A stretch of DNA of 64,000 bases from Halosolutus halophilus (GTDB taxonomy: Archaea > Halobacteriota > Halobacteria > Halobacteriales > Natrialbaceae). The stretch lies in assembly GCF_022869805.1 (NCBI RefSeq), contig NZ_CP094974.1, positions 2,666,001-2,730,000 of the forward strand, in the 5' to 3' direction. Below, piece by piece: positions 16,449 through 23,827 of the stretch (the first letter of the stretch is position 1; every line of letters starts with the position of its first letter). The translations under genes and the position numbers were made by a program. The notes beneath the pieces are model-generated. The model was not told the origin of the DNA, made no database searches, and was given only the letters and a program-made list of their open reading frames with translations.

Positions 16449-17531
16449 TTAGGTCTCCGGCACCGACGGTTCCTCTTGGTCGAGCGGATCTTCGACGTCA
16501 CCGATGACGGACTCGAACGCGTCCGTCACGGTCACCAGGCCGACGACTTCCCCGTCCTCGATGACGAGTGCGAGTTCCTGGTTTTCCGCTTGGAATTGGT
16601 CGATCGCATCGCTCACATCGGTATCCGGGGAGACCGTCATCGGTGGGGCGGCCAATTCGGCGAAGTCGATCTCCCCTGTTGCGAGGTCTTCTCGATGTCT
16701 CGCGAACACGGGGAAGTAGACGATTCCCCGGAAATCCGTCAGGTCCTCTCCAACCAACGGATACCGCGTATGGGGCGTCGCTTCCATCCGCCGGAAGTTC
16801 TCCTCGAAGTCGGCTTCCGTCGACAGCGCGACGATCTTTTCGGCGGAAATCATGATCTCTCGGACCGGTCGCTCACCGATTTGCAGGGCGTTCATCACTT
16901 CGTCGTAGCGTTCGTCCGTCAGGTCACCTTGTTCGAGGACCGACCCGAGTCGGTTCCGCAGATCCGCCCGCGACTCGATCACCTCCTCTTCGGTTTCGAG
17001 CCACGCGCCGGTCATCTCGACGCCGAACAGTTTGAGCGTCGCTTTCGCGATCCAATCTCCCAGGGTGATGAGTGGCGAGATGAGCCGATGGAACCAGTAC
17101 AAAGGCGTCGCGCCGTATCGACACACCATCCGCGACCGTTCGACGCCGAGGTACGTTGGCGTCTGTTCCCCGTGGGTCAGATGGACGAGATTGATGATCA
17201 GGAAGGCGATAATCCCGCCCGTGCCGATTGCGGCGAGGGCCGTGTTCTCGAACAGCGGTTCGAACAACGCAGCCAACGCCGGTTCGGCGACTATGCCGAC
17301 CGCGATACTCGATGCCGTGATGCCGACTTGGCAACTCGTCAGGTAAATCTCAAGGTTCTGAGTCATCTCCCACGCCCGCTCTAACGCCAGGTTATCTCCG
17401 ACGAATTCCTCTTCTGTGTATTGGCGCGCGCGGGTCAACGCGAACTCGATTGCGACGAAAAAGCCGTTCGTGAGAATCAACAAGATGCCAGCAATCAGAC
17501 GGCCCGTGATTTCGAGCGTATTCATTACCAT
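16449..17531 (-). CDS. CNNM/CorC-like membrane protein with CBS pair
   Basis: About 360 residues, a hemolysin-C/CNNM family protein. The N-terminal DUF21 (CNNM) membrane domain has three to four hydrophobic helices (ITGRLIAGILLILTNGFFVA; LTSCQVGITASSIAVGIVAEPA; a Gly/Ile-rich helix before HLTHGEQTPTYLG). A short linker leads to two CBS domains (RPVREIMI...; APPMTVSPDTDVSDAIDQF). The C-terminal CorC-HlyC domain found in longer relatives is missing: the chain stops just after the second CBS. Known relatives are Mg2+/Co2+ transporters or regulators. The GTG at 17540 and ATGs at 17531 and 17525 are all possible starts. It is convergent with the ArsR gene and may belong to the same metal region. 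Confidence 0.85.
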   Translation of the reverse strand: MVMNTLEITGRLIAGILLILTNGFFVAIEFALTRARQYTEEEFVGDNLALERAWEMTQNLEIYLTSCQVGITASSIAVGIVAEPALAALFEPLFENTALAAIGTGGIIAFLIINLVHLTHGEQTPTYLGVERSRMVCRYGATPLYWFHRLISPLITLGDWIAKATLKLFGVEMTGAWLETEEEVIESRADLRNRLGSVLEQGDLTDERYDEVMNALQIGERPVREIMISAEKIVALSTEADFEENFRRMEATPHTRYPLVGEDLTDFRGIVYFPVFARHREDLATGEIDFAELAAPPMTVSPDTDVSDAIDQFQAENQELALVIEDGEVVGLVTVTDAFESVIGDVEDPLDQEEPSVPET

Positions 17532-17705
17532 AGCACTCACCCGAGTTTATCTCAGGGGGTTGTGGACGATGAGAGATGACGTTTTCGAAGAGCCGCTGGG
17601 AGTATCGCTGCTGCAACTGCATCGCTCGCCATCAGAACGAGAAACAGGAGCACCAAAAAAACACCATGAGGAGAACGAGGAGGGCACTTCGTTCCATAGT
17701 TCTCC

Positions 17706-18110
17706 TTACGCGGTCCACCAATACCAATGGGTTTCTCGGGGCGGTGACTCCTGAGCCGATAGGCTACGAGAAACGGTGTGTGACATTGGGTAGCAGTAGC
17801 GTTTGCACACAGATAAACAGCAGTCTTTGTATCCGTATGTATCGCTGCAAAACAAAGAAGAATTGAAGTAACGACTCACAGAGATCATCAGTCTATTGTT
17901 GCGGATACTGTCAGTCGCACGTGCGTATCGGCGCACCGACGCCACGACGGCAGGGATGTGGTGTCGGTGGGCAACGAGAAGAGCGAGGTCGAGAATCACG
18001 TAGAGTCCACTTAAGAAACGTACCCCTTCGTACTGTACGATTTCTCTACTCAGAATCCCCTGTGAGACTCGTGGTAAGTACAGCGACGGACTGAACGATA
18101 ACTCTGGTAT
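17706..18110 (-). pseudogene. degenerate coding fragment, unknown family
   Basis: In the 630-base gap before the lipoprotein gene, one minus-strand frame is open from a stop at 18111-18113 to 17706. Its first 65 codons look like real coding: hydrophobic and structured, including EIVQYEGVRFLSGLYVILDL and ALLVAHRHHIPAVV. There is no start codon upstream of the structured part, and downstream of about residue 65 the composition turns random. I read this as a 5'- and 3'-truncated gene remnant with a probable membrane helix. The family is not recognised. The rest of the gap, 17532-17705 and 18114-18163, shows nothing. Confidence 0.35.
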
Positions 18111-18163
18111 CTACGTTGGACGCCTCCCGATGAGTACTCCCGTCCGTAGTGATAGAACGGGCT

Positions 18164-18721
18164 TCAATGGAGACATTCGATTTCGTCACCTGATTCAGGG
18201 GTGCTGGTACCGCCATCACAGCCAAAGTTATCGTAGGAAATATCGGTGATAATAGATCCGTGGGTGTTTCTAACGCATACTGTCCCGTTCACACCGAGTA
18301 CTGATGTGGCCGATCCGGCATCGAATCCGGCATACCGAAGATAGGCTGGCGGGCTCGACGTTAGAGTCGCATCTTCTCCTTCCCGAGTTAAGAGAATGAG
18401 TTGTGCGCTTGGTTCGAGTATGAGCTTCTCCATCTGATACGTATGATCGGAAGGATACTCAACAGCGTATCCTGACACGTCCAGGGAATCTTCGGAAACG
18501 TTCTCGAGGAGGAGATACTCACCATCGATGAATTCACGATCGATTTCATCTGCGTAGACGCCAACGAAGCGCAATCCGACATCTGGTGTCCCTTTCCCGG
18601 TTCCCTCAGCCTCGTTCTCATCTGGATCTGATACGCTCCTTCCCTCAAATGCAGTAAGACACCCACTGGTTCCCGTGGCTACTCCCACAGAACTCAATGT
18701 AAGGAACTTGCGCCGGTTCAT
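18164..18721 (-). CDS. secreted lipoprotein with lamin-tail-like domain
   Basis: A protein of about 185 residues. The leader NRRKFLTLSSVGVATGTSGC combines a Tat-like twin-arginine motif and a lipobox, so it is lipid-anchored outside. After a polar, acidic linker, residues about 50-150 resemble a lamin-tail (LTD) Ig-like domain: GEYLLLENVSEDSLDVSGYA, then LILEPSAQLILLTREGED, and a final strand pair VCVRNTHGSIITDISYD. The ATG at 18721 is chosen because the leader begins there. Codon use is less GC-biased than in neighbours, as expected for an acquired gene. LTD domains in haloarchaeal surface proteins often accompany nucleases, but no enzyme domain is present here. Confidence 0.72.
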   Translation of the reverse strand: MNRRKFLTLSSVGVATGTSGCLTAFEGRSVSDPDENEAEGTGKGTPDVGLRFVGVYADEIDREFIDGEYLLLENVSEDSLDVSGYAVEYPSDHTYQMEKLILEPSAQLILLTREGEDATLTSSPPAYLRYAGFDAGSATSVLGVNGTVCVRNTHGSIITDISYDNFGCDGGTSTPESGDEIECLH

Positions 18722-18942
18722 ATGTAATTTCAGTTTGACATCACTAAAGCACTTTCCAAAGGTCAAGTCTCCATTTGACTCGTTGGTTGTGACTCTTTGC
18801 TGACAGCAACAGTTCCTCTCAGAAGAGAGAATGCTCAGTTTGCATCCGCGTTAATCGAATAGATTATAACCGCTTTCCGTCCAGATTCTACGATATAGTC
18901 GTATTATATACCGCTATTTATTGTATAAAATGTATTGTTCAT

Positions 18943-19054
18943 CCCCATAACTCACGTTAAGCGGTGATATGTACTTTTCCGCTTCAAAACGACACCACTG
19001 TCGATCTCTGTAGAATGCGCCCTTCACTCATGGGTGTGAGTTAGCCTTATGGGG
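18943..19054. repeat. imperfect inverted repeat, MITE-like
   Basis: CCCCATAACTCAC at 18943-18955 is matched in inverse orientation by GTGAGTTA-GCCT-TATGGGG at 19036-19054; the right arm carries a small insertion. The enclosed piece is about 110 bases. It could be a degraded miniature element or an extended leader structure of the kinase mRNA. Confidence 0.35.
18947..18984 (+). repeat. 38-bp direct repeat, copy A
   Basis: Begins ATAACTCACGTTA and ends TTTTCCGCTT. It matches copy B at 22253-22290 at 31 of 38 positions without gaps, with the first 13 bases identical. The two copies bracket the kinase, response regulator and VapC genes. Confidence 0.6.
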
Positions 19055-19076
19055 CTTCTGCTAGTATGAGAGTCCA

Positions 19077-21035
19077 ATGAATCAACGCAGTACGCCCAGC
19101 GAACAGCCTGATGTCCTGAGTCTTGATAACGGGCTCGAAGCACTCCGTCAAAGTTCGGAGTTTCGCGGGCCGGTCGAACCCCTCGATGACCACGACCACT
19201 CTAACGACCATTTCGCACTCGTCTACGAAACCAACGAAGAACTCCTCTCCTCTGCGATTCCGTTCATTCGCCAGGGGCTCGAGCGGGGCGAAAAGTGTAT
19301 GTACGTTATTGATGGGAGTACGAGAGAAAAGATAGAGGGTGCGATGCGAGAGAAGGGTATCGATGTCAATGACGCTCTCGAATCCAGCGCACTGGTGTTC
19401 AAAACCGCCCAAGAGACGTATCTCAAAGGAGGTACCTTCGATGCCGACGAAATGATGGAGAGATACGCCAACGCTATCGAGGAGGCCACCCAGGAGTTCG
19501 AGGCGTTCCGACTGGTCGCCGAGACGTCTTGGATCGTCGAGGACGACCTGACGATTGAGGAGTTCATGGAGTACGAAAGCCAGGTGAACGATATCTTCGA
19601 GGGCGAGGATGCGATTGCGCTCTGTCTCTACAATCGCGAGTTGTTCCCGGCAGAGGGAATCCGTGATATCGTCCGGGTCCATCCTCACCTCATTCACGAT
19701 AACACTGTCTGCCACAATTTCTACTATACTCCGCCGGAGGAGTTCTGTGGACCCGCCCAACCGGCTCACGAAGCCGACCGAATGTTGGGGACGTTGAAAG
19801 AGCGGACTGAGGCGAAAACAGAAGTCGTCGAACACAAGCGCTTCCTTCAGGAACTCAACGGGATTACGGGTAGTCCGGACCTTTCATTCGAGGAGAAACT
19901 CGACAGCGTGTTCGAACTTGGGTGTGAGTGGTTCGATCTCGAACTGGGGGCTCTCAACCGCGTCGACCCCGAAGATGATCGATTGCGGGTCGAGTATATC
20001 AACGGTGAGCACGAGTACTACAAACCCGGCGCTGAATACCCCCTCTCACAGACGTACTGTATCGCTGCCGCGGATATCAAAGAAGCCGCGAGCGTGTCTG
20101 ATCCTACCGAAGAGGGATTCGATGACCTCGAAGTCTACGAGGAGTTCGGGGTCGAGACGTATCTGGGTACGTACATTCCGATCGAGGGCGGCGTAGACAG
20201 AACATTCGCCTTCATCGCCTCCGACTCGCGAGTGGACCCGTTCTCCGAGGATGACCGGGCGTATCTCGAACTGATGGCCCAGTGGGTGAAGTACGAACTC
20301 GAACATCAGCAGCATCACCAGGAACTCGAAGAGACGGTCACGAAACTCCAACAGTCGAACGACCGGCTGAAACAATTCGCCTATGCTGCCTCGCACGATC
20401 TGCAAGAGCCGCTCCGGATGGTGTCGAGCTATTTACAGCTCCTCGAGAACCGATACAAGGACGATCTCGATGAGCAGGCACAGGAGTACATCGATTTCGC
20501 AGTCGATGGAGCGGACAGGATGCGGGCGATGGTCAGCGACCTGCTCTCCTTTTCGCGGGTCGAACAGGCGGACGAGGAATTCGAACCTGTCGAGTGTGAC
20601 GTCGTCCTCGGACAGGTTATAGACGATATACAGGTGCAAATCGAGGAGAACGACGCCGAGATCACCATTGGTTCGCTTCCGACGGTCCTCGCGGATAGCG
20701 AGCAACTCGAGCAGTTGTTCAACAATCTTGTTTCCAACGCCATCAAGTACAACGACAGTGATCCACCGCGAGTAGAAATCGATGCCGAGGAGCGGCCCGA
20801 CCGCTGGAAGTTCACCGTCGCCGACAACGGGATCGGCATCGATCCGGACAAGACCGACCAGATATTCGAAGTCTTCAAGCGACTCCACCACGACGACGAG
20901 TATCCGGGAACTGGTATCGGACTCTCGTTGTGCCAAGAGATCGTCGAGAACCACGGCGGCGAGATCTGGGTAGAGTCCGAGCAGGAGAACGGATCGACGT
21001 TCTGTGTGTCACTCCCGAAACCGGCAACGGACTGA
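19077..21035 (+). CDS. MEDS-GAF sensor histidine kinase
   Basis: 652 residues, soluble, without membrane helices. Domain order: MEDS sensory domain (about 40-215; NDHFALVYETNEELL, later YNRELFPAEGIRDIVRVHPH); GAF domain (about 255-400, LNGITGSPDLSFEEKLDSVF onward); a short coiled coil; dimerisation domain with H-box FAYAASHDLQEPLRM (phosphoacceptor His near residue 440); ATPase domain with N-box NNLVSNAIKY, DNGIGIDP and GTGIGLSLC. It is therefore a complete kinase of the phytochrome-like H-box class. The MEDS domain is shared with regulators of one-carbon metabolism in methanogens and methylotrophs. The stop TGA overlaps the next ATG (TGATG), so it is translationally coupled to the response regulator. 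It lies in the lower-GC strip between two direct repeats. Confidence 0.93.
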   Translation: MNQRSTPSEQPDVLSLDNGLEALRQSSEFRGPVEPLDDHDHSNDHFALVYETNEELLSSAIPFIRQGLERGEKCMYVIDGSTREKIEGAMREKGIDVNDALESSALVFKTAQETYLKGGTFDADEMMERYANAIEEATQEFEAFRLVAETSWIVEDDLTIEEFMEYESQVNDIFEGEDAIALCLYNRELFPAEGIRDIVRVHPHLIHDNTVCHNFYYTPPEEFCGPAQPAHEADRMLGTLKERTEAKTEVVEHKRFLQELNGITGSPDLSFEEKLDSVFELGCEWFDLELGALNRVDPEDDRLRVEYINGEHEYYKPGAEYPLSQTYCIAAADIKEAASVSDPTEEGFDDLEVYEEFGVETYLGTYIPIEGGVDRTFAFIASDSRVDPFSEDDRAYLELMAQWVKYELEHQQHHQELEETVTKLQQSNDRLKQFAYAASHDLQEPLRMVSSYLQLLENRYKDDLDEQAQEYIDFAVDGADRMRAMVSDLLSFSRVEQADEEFEPVECDVVLGQVIDDIQVQIEENDAEITIGSLPTVLADSEQLEQLFNNLVSNAIKYNDSDPPRVEIDAEERPDRWKFTVADNGIGIDPDKTDQIFEVFKRLHHDDEYPGTGIGLSLCQEIVENHGGEIWVESEQENGSTFCVSLPKPATD

Positions 21036-21502
21036 TGGGAGCACAAACCGCTATGGATAATATCGATATTCTGCTGGTTGAGGACAACCACGGCGATATC
21101 CACTTGATCGAGCAGGTGTTCGAAGATCGAGATCTTCTGGGCGAATTACATTCCGTACAAACGGGGGAAGAGGCGCTCGACTGGCTCTACCGGCGCGACG
21201 AATTCGCGGAGACCCCTCGACCCGAACTCGTTCTCCTAGATTTGAATCTACCGGCAGCCAGTGGGCAAACCGTGCTCGAGGAGATCAAGTCCGACCCGCG
21301 CCTGAAGCGGATTCCGGTGGTCGTACTGACGGGATCAGAGTCCGAAGATGACCTGATCAGGGCGTACGAGGCGTACGCTAACGCGTACCTTCTCAAACCC
21401 GTCGATCCGGACGAGTTCGCGGACCGTATTCAGGCAGTCGTAGAATTTTGGCTATTCACTGCGACACTGCCTCCTGTTTCTGCGGATGATAACGACCAGT
21501 GA
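21035..21502 (+). CDS. Rcp1-like response regulator
   Basis: 155 residues, a stand-alone receiver domain with no output domain. Phosphorylation residues are visible: acidic pair in ILLVEDNHGD, phospho-Asp in LVLLDLNLPAASG (near residue 67), Thr in VVLTGSESEDD and Lys in YLLKPVDPDEF. The long beta4-alpha4 region and DPRLKRIPVVVLTG are typical of the Rcp1/phytochrome-partner class. The ATG overlaps the kinase TGA; an in-frame ATG seven codons in is a second possible start. It almost certainly accepts phosphate from the kinase just upstream; the target downstream is unknown. Confidence 0.93.
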   Translation: MGAQTAMDNIDILLVEDNHGDIHLIEQVFEDRDLLGELHSVQTGEEALDWLYRRDEFAETPRPELVLLDLNLPAASGQTVLEEIKSDPRLKRIPVVVLTGSESEDDLIRAYEAYANAYLLKPVDPDEFADRIQAVVEFWLFTATLPPVSADDNDQ

Positions 21503-21698
21503 ACCTGGAATGAGGGAATCACCATCGTTAGTGAACGGGTTACTATCTCCAATCTACTACGGGTGATAACGTGTCGTCGGCATCACCAGGAAGCCGCGAC
21601 TATCCAACAGTGAACCAAGTGACCAGCAGCCGGAAGATCTTCGGTCGCTGATCTCTAAATGCGGGAACTGAAGACGACGATTCCGACCGCCTATTGCT

Positions 21699-21812
21699 CC
21701 GTTGTTCAACTTTGTTGAGAGAGATGAAATCCAGCATGGACTCTCTCATATTCGAGCAGGCATTGAAGCGGAAGCGAAAGCTGAAGCCCGCGAGACGGGG
21801 ACCGATAGATGA
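21699..21812 (+). pseudogene. 3' remnant of antitoxin gene before vapC
   Basis: An open frame reading PLFNFVERDEIQHGLSHIRA and then an Ala/Glu/Lys-rich helix ends in a TGA that overlaps the VapC ATG (ATGA at 21809-21812), the classic toxin-antitoxin overlap. No start codon is found in frame within the coding-like part, and upstream sequence does not continue it, so the N-terminal DNA-binding half appears lost. The gap 21503-21698 otherwise shows nothing. Confidence 0.4.
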
Positions 21813-22192
21813 CAGTGTACGTTGAAACCGACTTTCTACTCGCGCTCGCTAAGGACTCGGACTGGTTGCAGCAATCGGCGGAGGACGAACTCGACGAATA
21901 CGACGTCGAAACGTCGGCATTTTCCTATCTCGAACTGCTTCTCGCCCGAGAACGGTACGAGTTCGAGCACGCCTCACTCGTGGCAAACCTGCTCGAACTC
22001 GTCCCTGTACGGGACGAAGAAGAGCGACAAATCGTCCTGAAAGCTGTCAACTACTACGACGAGGGGATGACATCGTTCGACGCGTTCCACGCCGCGACTG
22101 CGGAAACGCGTGGTATGGATGTGCTCTCATTGGGGAACGACTATGAAGACATCAAGGTAGAGCGGGTTCCGCTAGAACCGGCCGATGAATAA
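21809..22192 (+). CDS. VapC-type PIN domain toxin RNase
   Basis: A 127-residue PIN domain, the normal length for a VapC ribonuclease toxin. Acidic catalytic residues: Asp in VYVETDFLLALAKD (residue 6), Glu in SYLELLLARE, and Asp in YDEGMTSFDAFHAATA; the C-terminal strand is MDVLSLGNDYE. The active site looks intact. Its expected antitoxin partner upstream seems truncated, which would make the toxin orphaned unless another antitoxin in the genome neutralises it. Start ATG at 21809 overlaps the TGA of the upstream remnant. Confidence 0.88.
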   Translation: MTVYVETDFLLALAKDSDWLQQSAEDELDEYDVETSAFSYLELLLARERYEFEHASLVANLLELVPVRDEEERQIVLKAVNYYDEGMTSFDAFHAATAETRGMDVLSLGNDYEDIKVERVPLEPADE

Positions 22193-22217
22193 CGCAGAAA
22201 TAGCTGTGTCATATGGT

Positions 22218-22248
22218 ATCAATTCTCGCGCTGCTCGACCTTGTTCAG
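22218..22248 (-). pseudogene. duplicated 3' tail of chorismate mutase gene
   Basis: On the minus strand this encodes LNKVEQREN followed by TGA, the same residues as the end of the intact chorismate mutase (LNKVEQRENR). The 31 bases match 22520-22550 at 27 positions. Three of the four differences are synonymous (Lys, Val and Arg codons) and the fourth changes the last CGA to TGA. It looks like the tail of a related species' gene left by an insertion. Confidence 0.6.
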
Positions 22249-22252
22249 GCCT

Positions 22253-22290
22253 ATAACTCACGTTACACTGTTCTGTGTACTTTGCCGCTT
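22253..22290 (+). repeat. 38-bp direct repeat, copy B
   Basis: The partner of 18947-18984: the first 13 bases are identical (ATAACTCACGTTA) and 31 of 38 match. It lies four bases from the duplicated chorismate mutase tail, so the repeat end and the gene-tail fragment together probably mark one boundary of an inserted element. Confidence 0.6.
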
Positions 22291-22352
22291 TCCCGATCTG
22301 TTGTCTATCGTCTGCGACGAGCGTGACGTATCTCCTGGGCTTTAACCGTGCA

Positions 22353-22371
22353 CGTAGTACTGTGTACTACG
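22353..22371. promoter_or_regulatory. operator palindrome CGTAGTAC-TGT-GTACTACG
   Basis: A perfect 8-bp inverted repeat with a 3-base centre ending one base before the truncated antitoxin ATG. A TTTAA box about 28 bases upstream (near 22341) would place the transcription start at the ATG, so the palindrome covers the initiation site. This is as expected for antitoxin autorepression. Confidence 0.55.
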
Positions 22372-22449
22372 ATGGCGACGAAAACGATTTCACTTGACGA
22401 AGAAGCCTACGATCGACTGAAGGCTCGGAATTATCACGAGAAACACTAA
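22372..22449 (+). pseudogene. truncated VapB-like antitoxin (DUF217 type)
   Basis: 25 codons, MATKTISLDEEAYDRLKARN then YHEKH and a TAA. The first 19 residues are the conserved N-terminus of the short haloarchaeal VapB/DUF217 antitoxins, which are usually about 65-75 residues. The remainder, including the toxin-binding tail, is missing. The operator-like palindrome before it is intact. This supports decay of a toxin-antitoxin locus next to the chorismate mutase gene. The 68 bases beyond the stop show nothing assignable. Confidence 0.6.
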
Positions 22450-22517
22450 ATATTTCAACCGTGTCGATGACCTCGAGGTACGGTCGTACTAGTGGGGATC
22501 TTCCGCTGAAGTAGTTG

Positions 22518-22841
22518 CTATCGATTCTCCCGCTGCTCTACTTTGTTCAGTTCGATCAACAGGCGAAAGATCGCCTTCACGAGGTTGGCGTCGACGTCGA
22601 ACTGTTCGGCGTTGTGGCCGGCCCGGTCCATCACCTGCTGTTCCTGCTGTTCGTCCGTCGTCGGAAGATCTCGTTCGTCTTTGACCTGCGCGATCGTATC
22701 CGCCACGTAGGTGCGCTGGGCGATCAGTTCGACGATCTCGCGGTCGATCGTCTGGATCTCTTCGCGAAGTTCGTCGAGGCTCATCTCCTCTGGCGTGCGA
22801 TTCGAGTCGGCGGTCCCGTTCGTAATATCGTCTCCAGTCAT
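22518..22841 (-). CDS. aroQ: chorismate mutase, AroQ type
   Basis: A 107-residue all-helical chorismate mutase converting chorismate to prephenate for Phe/Tyr synthesis. The polar N-terminal 25 residues are followed by the catalytic domain: SLDELREEIQTIDREIVELI, then RTYVADTIAQVKDERDLP with the active-site Arg/Lys, and a final helix VKAIFRLLIELNKVEQ. Start ATG at 22841 overlaps the shikimate kinase stop (ATGA), so the two genes form a coupled operon. A longer frame upstream overlaps the kinase gene and is not needed. A second copy of the last nine codons lies about 300 bases further on. Confidence 0.93.
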   Translation of the reverse strand: MTGDDITNGTADSNRTPEEMSLDELREEIQTIDREIVELIAQRTYVADTIAQVKDERDLPTTDEQQEQQVMDRAGHNAEQFDVDANLVKAIFRLLIELNKVEQRENR

Positions 22842-23710
22842 GTCGTTCGTGTCCCGTCCGTTCGAGTGCGAAGTAATCGTGTCGTTCCGTCCCGTTCGTT
22901 CCACCGCTTCCTGACGGTTTCCAGCGTCGGCCGATCGCCGACGGCGACGTAACTCGGGCCCGTGCCGGAGAGCGAGACGCCCGTCACGTCGGGGAGGGCG
23001 TCGATCATCGGCCCCGTCGGAAATCCGAGTGCGCCACTGAAGGCGAATCCGTTGACGGTCATCGCCTCGCCGTACCGGCCGTCGAGCGCGAGTTCTTCGA
23101 CCAGGTCGGCCATCGGAGCGATCCGTTTGCAGGCGTCGACGTCGGCGTCGGCGCTGAACGATTGCTCCGGCGGCGTGTAGACGAGTGCGTGCCAGTCGAT
23201 CGACTCGCGAGCGAGCAGTTCGTCGGTCGTATTGTCGGTGACCGTGACGCCGCCGAGCATGCTCGCGCTGGCGTCGTCGAACGCGCCGGTCACCGTCACG
23301 CCGGCCTCGCGGGCCGCCCGGACGCCCAGTTTGCAGGCGTCCACGCGATCGACGCCGTCTGCGACGCCGAGCGCGTCGAGCGTCGCGAGCACGGTCGCGT
23401 TGGCCGCGGCGCTGGAACTCTTCAGGCCGGAGGCTATCGGGACCTCGCTGTCCGTTCGAACTCGCGCGCCCGTGCGATCGGGATCGACGCCGGCGACGTC
23501 GGCGTACTCGGCGATCGTCAGCGCGGCACAGCGCTCTATGAGCGTCGCGTCAGCCCCGGGTTGGTCGGCGATTTCGCCGGCGACGTCGCCGTCGTCGGTG
23601 AGGGCTACCGTAGCAGTCGTCTCGAGATCGATCGCGAACGCCGAACCGGTGCCGGTCGCGAGCGCGTTGAGGACCGTCCCGGCTGCGGGGGCGACGGCGC
23701 GGCCGTCCAT
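22838..23710 (-). CDS. aroK: archaeal shikimate kinase, GHMP family
   Basis: 290 residues, the archaeal type of shikimate kinase, unrelated to the bacterial P-loop enzyme. It uses ATP to make shikimate 3-phosphate. The GHMP signature PIASGLKSSSAAANA (residues about 90-104) is the nucleotide loop; GAFDDASASMLGG forms a second substrate motif and VTGVSLSGTGPSYVAVG is the third GHMP motif. The N-terminus AVAPAAGTVLNALATGTGSA matches the family. The start is ATG at 23710. It is followed directly by chorismate mutase, so both steps of aromatic synthesis are transcribed together. Confidence 0.95.
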   Translation of the reverse strand: MDGRAVAPAAGTVLNALATGTGSAFAIDLETTATVALTDDGDVAGEIADQPGADATLIERCAALTIAEYADVAGVDPDRTGARVRTDSEVPIASGLKSSSAAANATVLATLDALGVADGVDRVDACKLGVRAAREAGVTVTGAFDDASASMLGGVTVTDNTTDELLARESIDWHALVYTPPEQSFSADADVDACKRIAPMADLVEELALDGRYGEAMTVNGFAFSGALGFPTGPMIDALPDVTGVSLSGTGPSYVAVGDRPTLETVRKRWNERDGTTRLLRTRTDGTRTT

Positions 23711-23827
23711 ACCGAAACGTCTCAGGGCGCGTATTTACGGCTGACGGTCGACGCGGTTCTGGCCGGTGACGCCGGGATCGGAAGTCGAAACCGGTCGCTT
23801 TTCCCCGATCCGATCGAACGTCGTCCT

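Larger units (their letters stand above)
18722..19076. other. AT-rich intergenic strip before the kinase
   Basis: A 355-base AT-rich gap without a gene. It contains runs such as TATTATATACCG near 18902 and CTATTTATTG near 18914, which could be TATA boxes for either strand, the direct-repeat copy at 18947-18984, and a CCCCATAACTCAC inverted repeat that closes near 19054, just before the kinase start. Confidence 0.5.
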
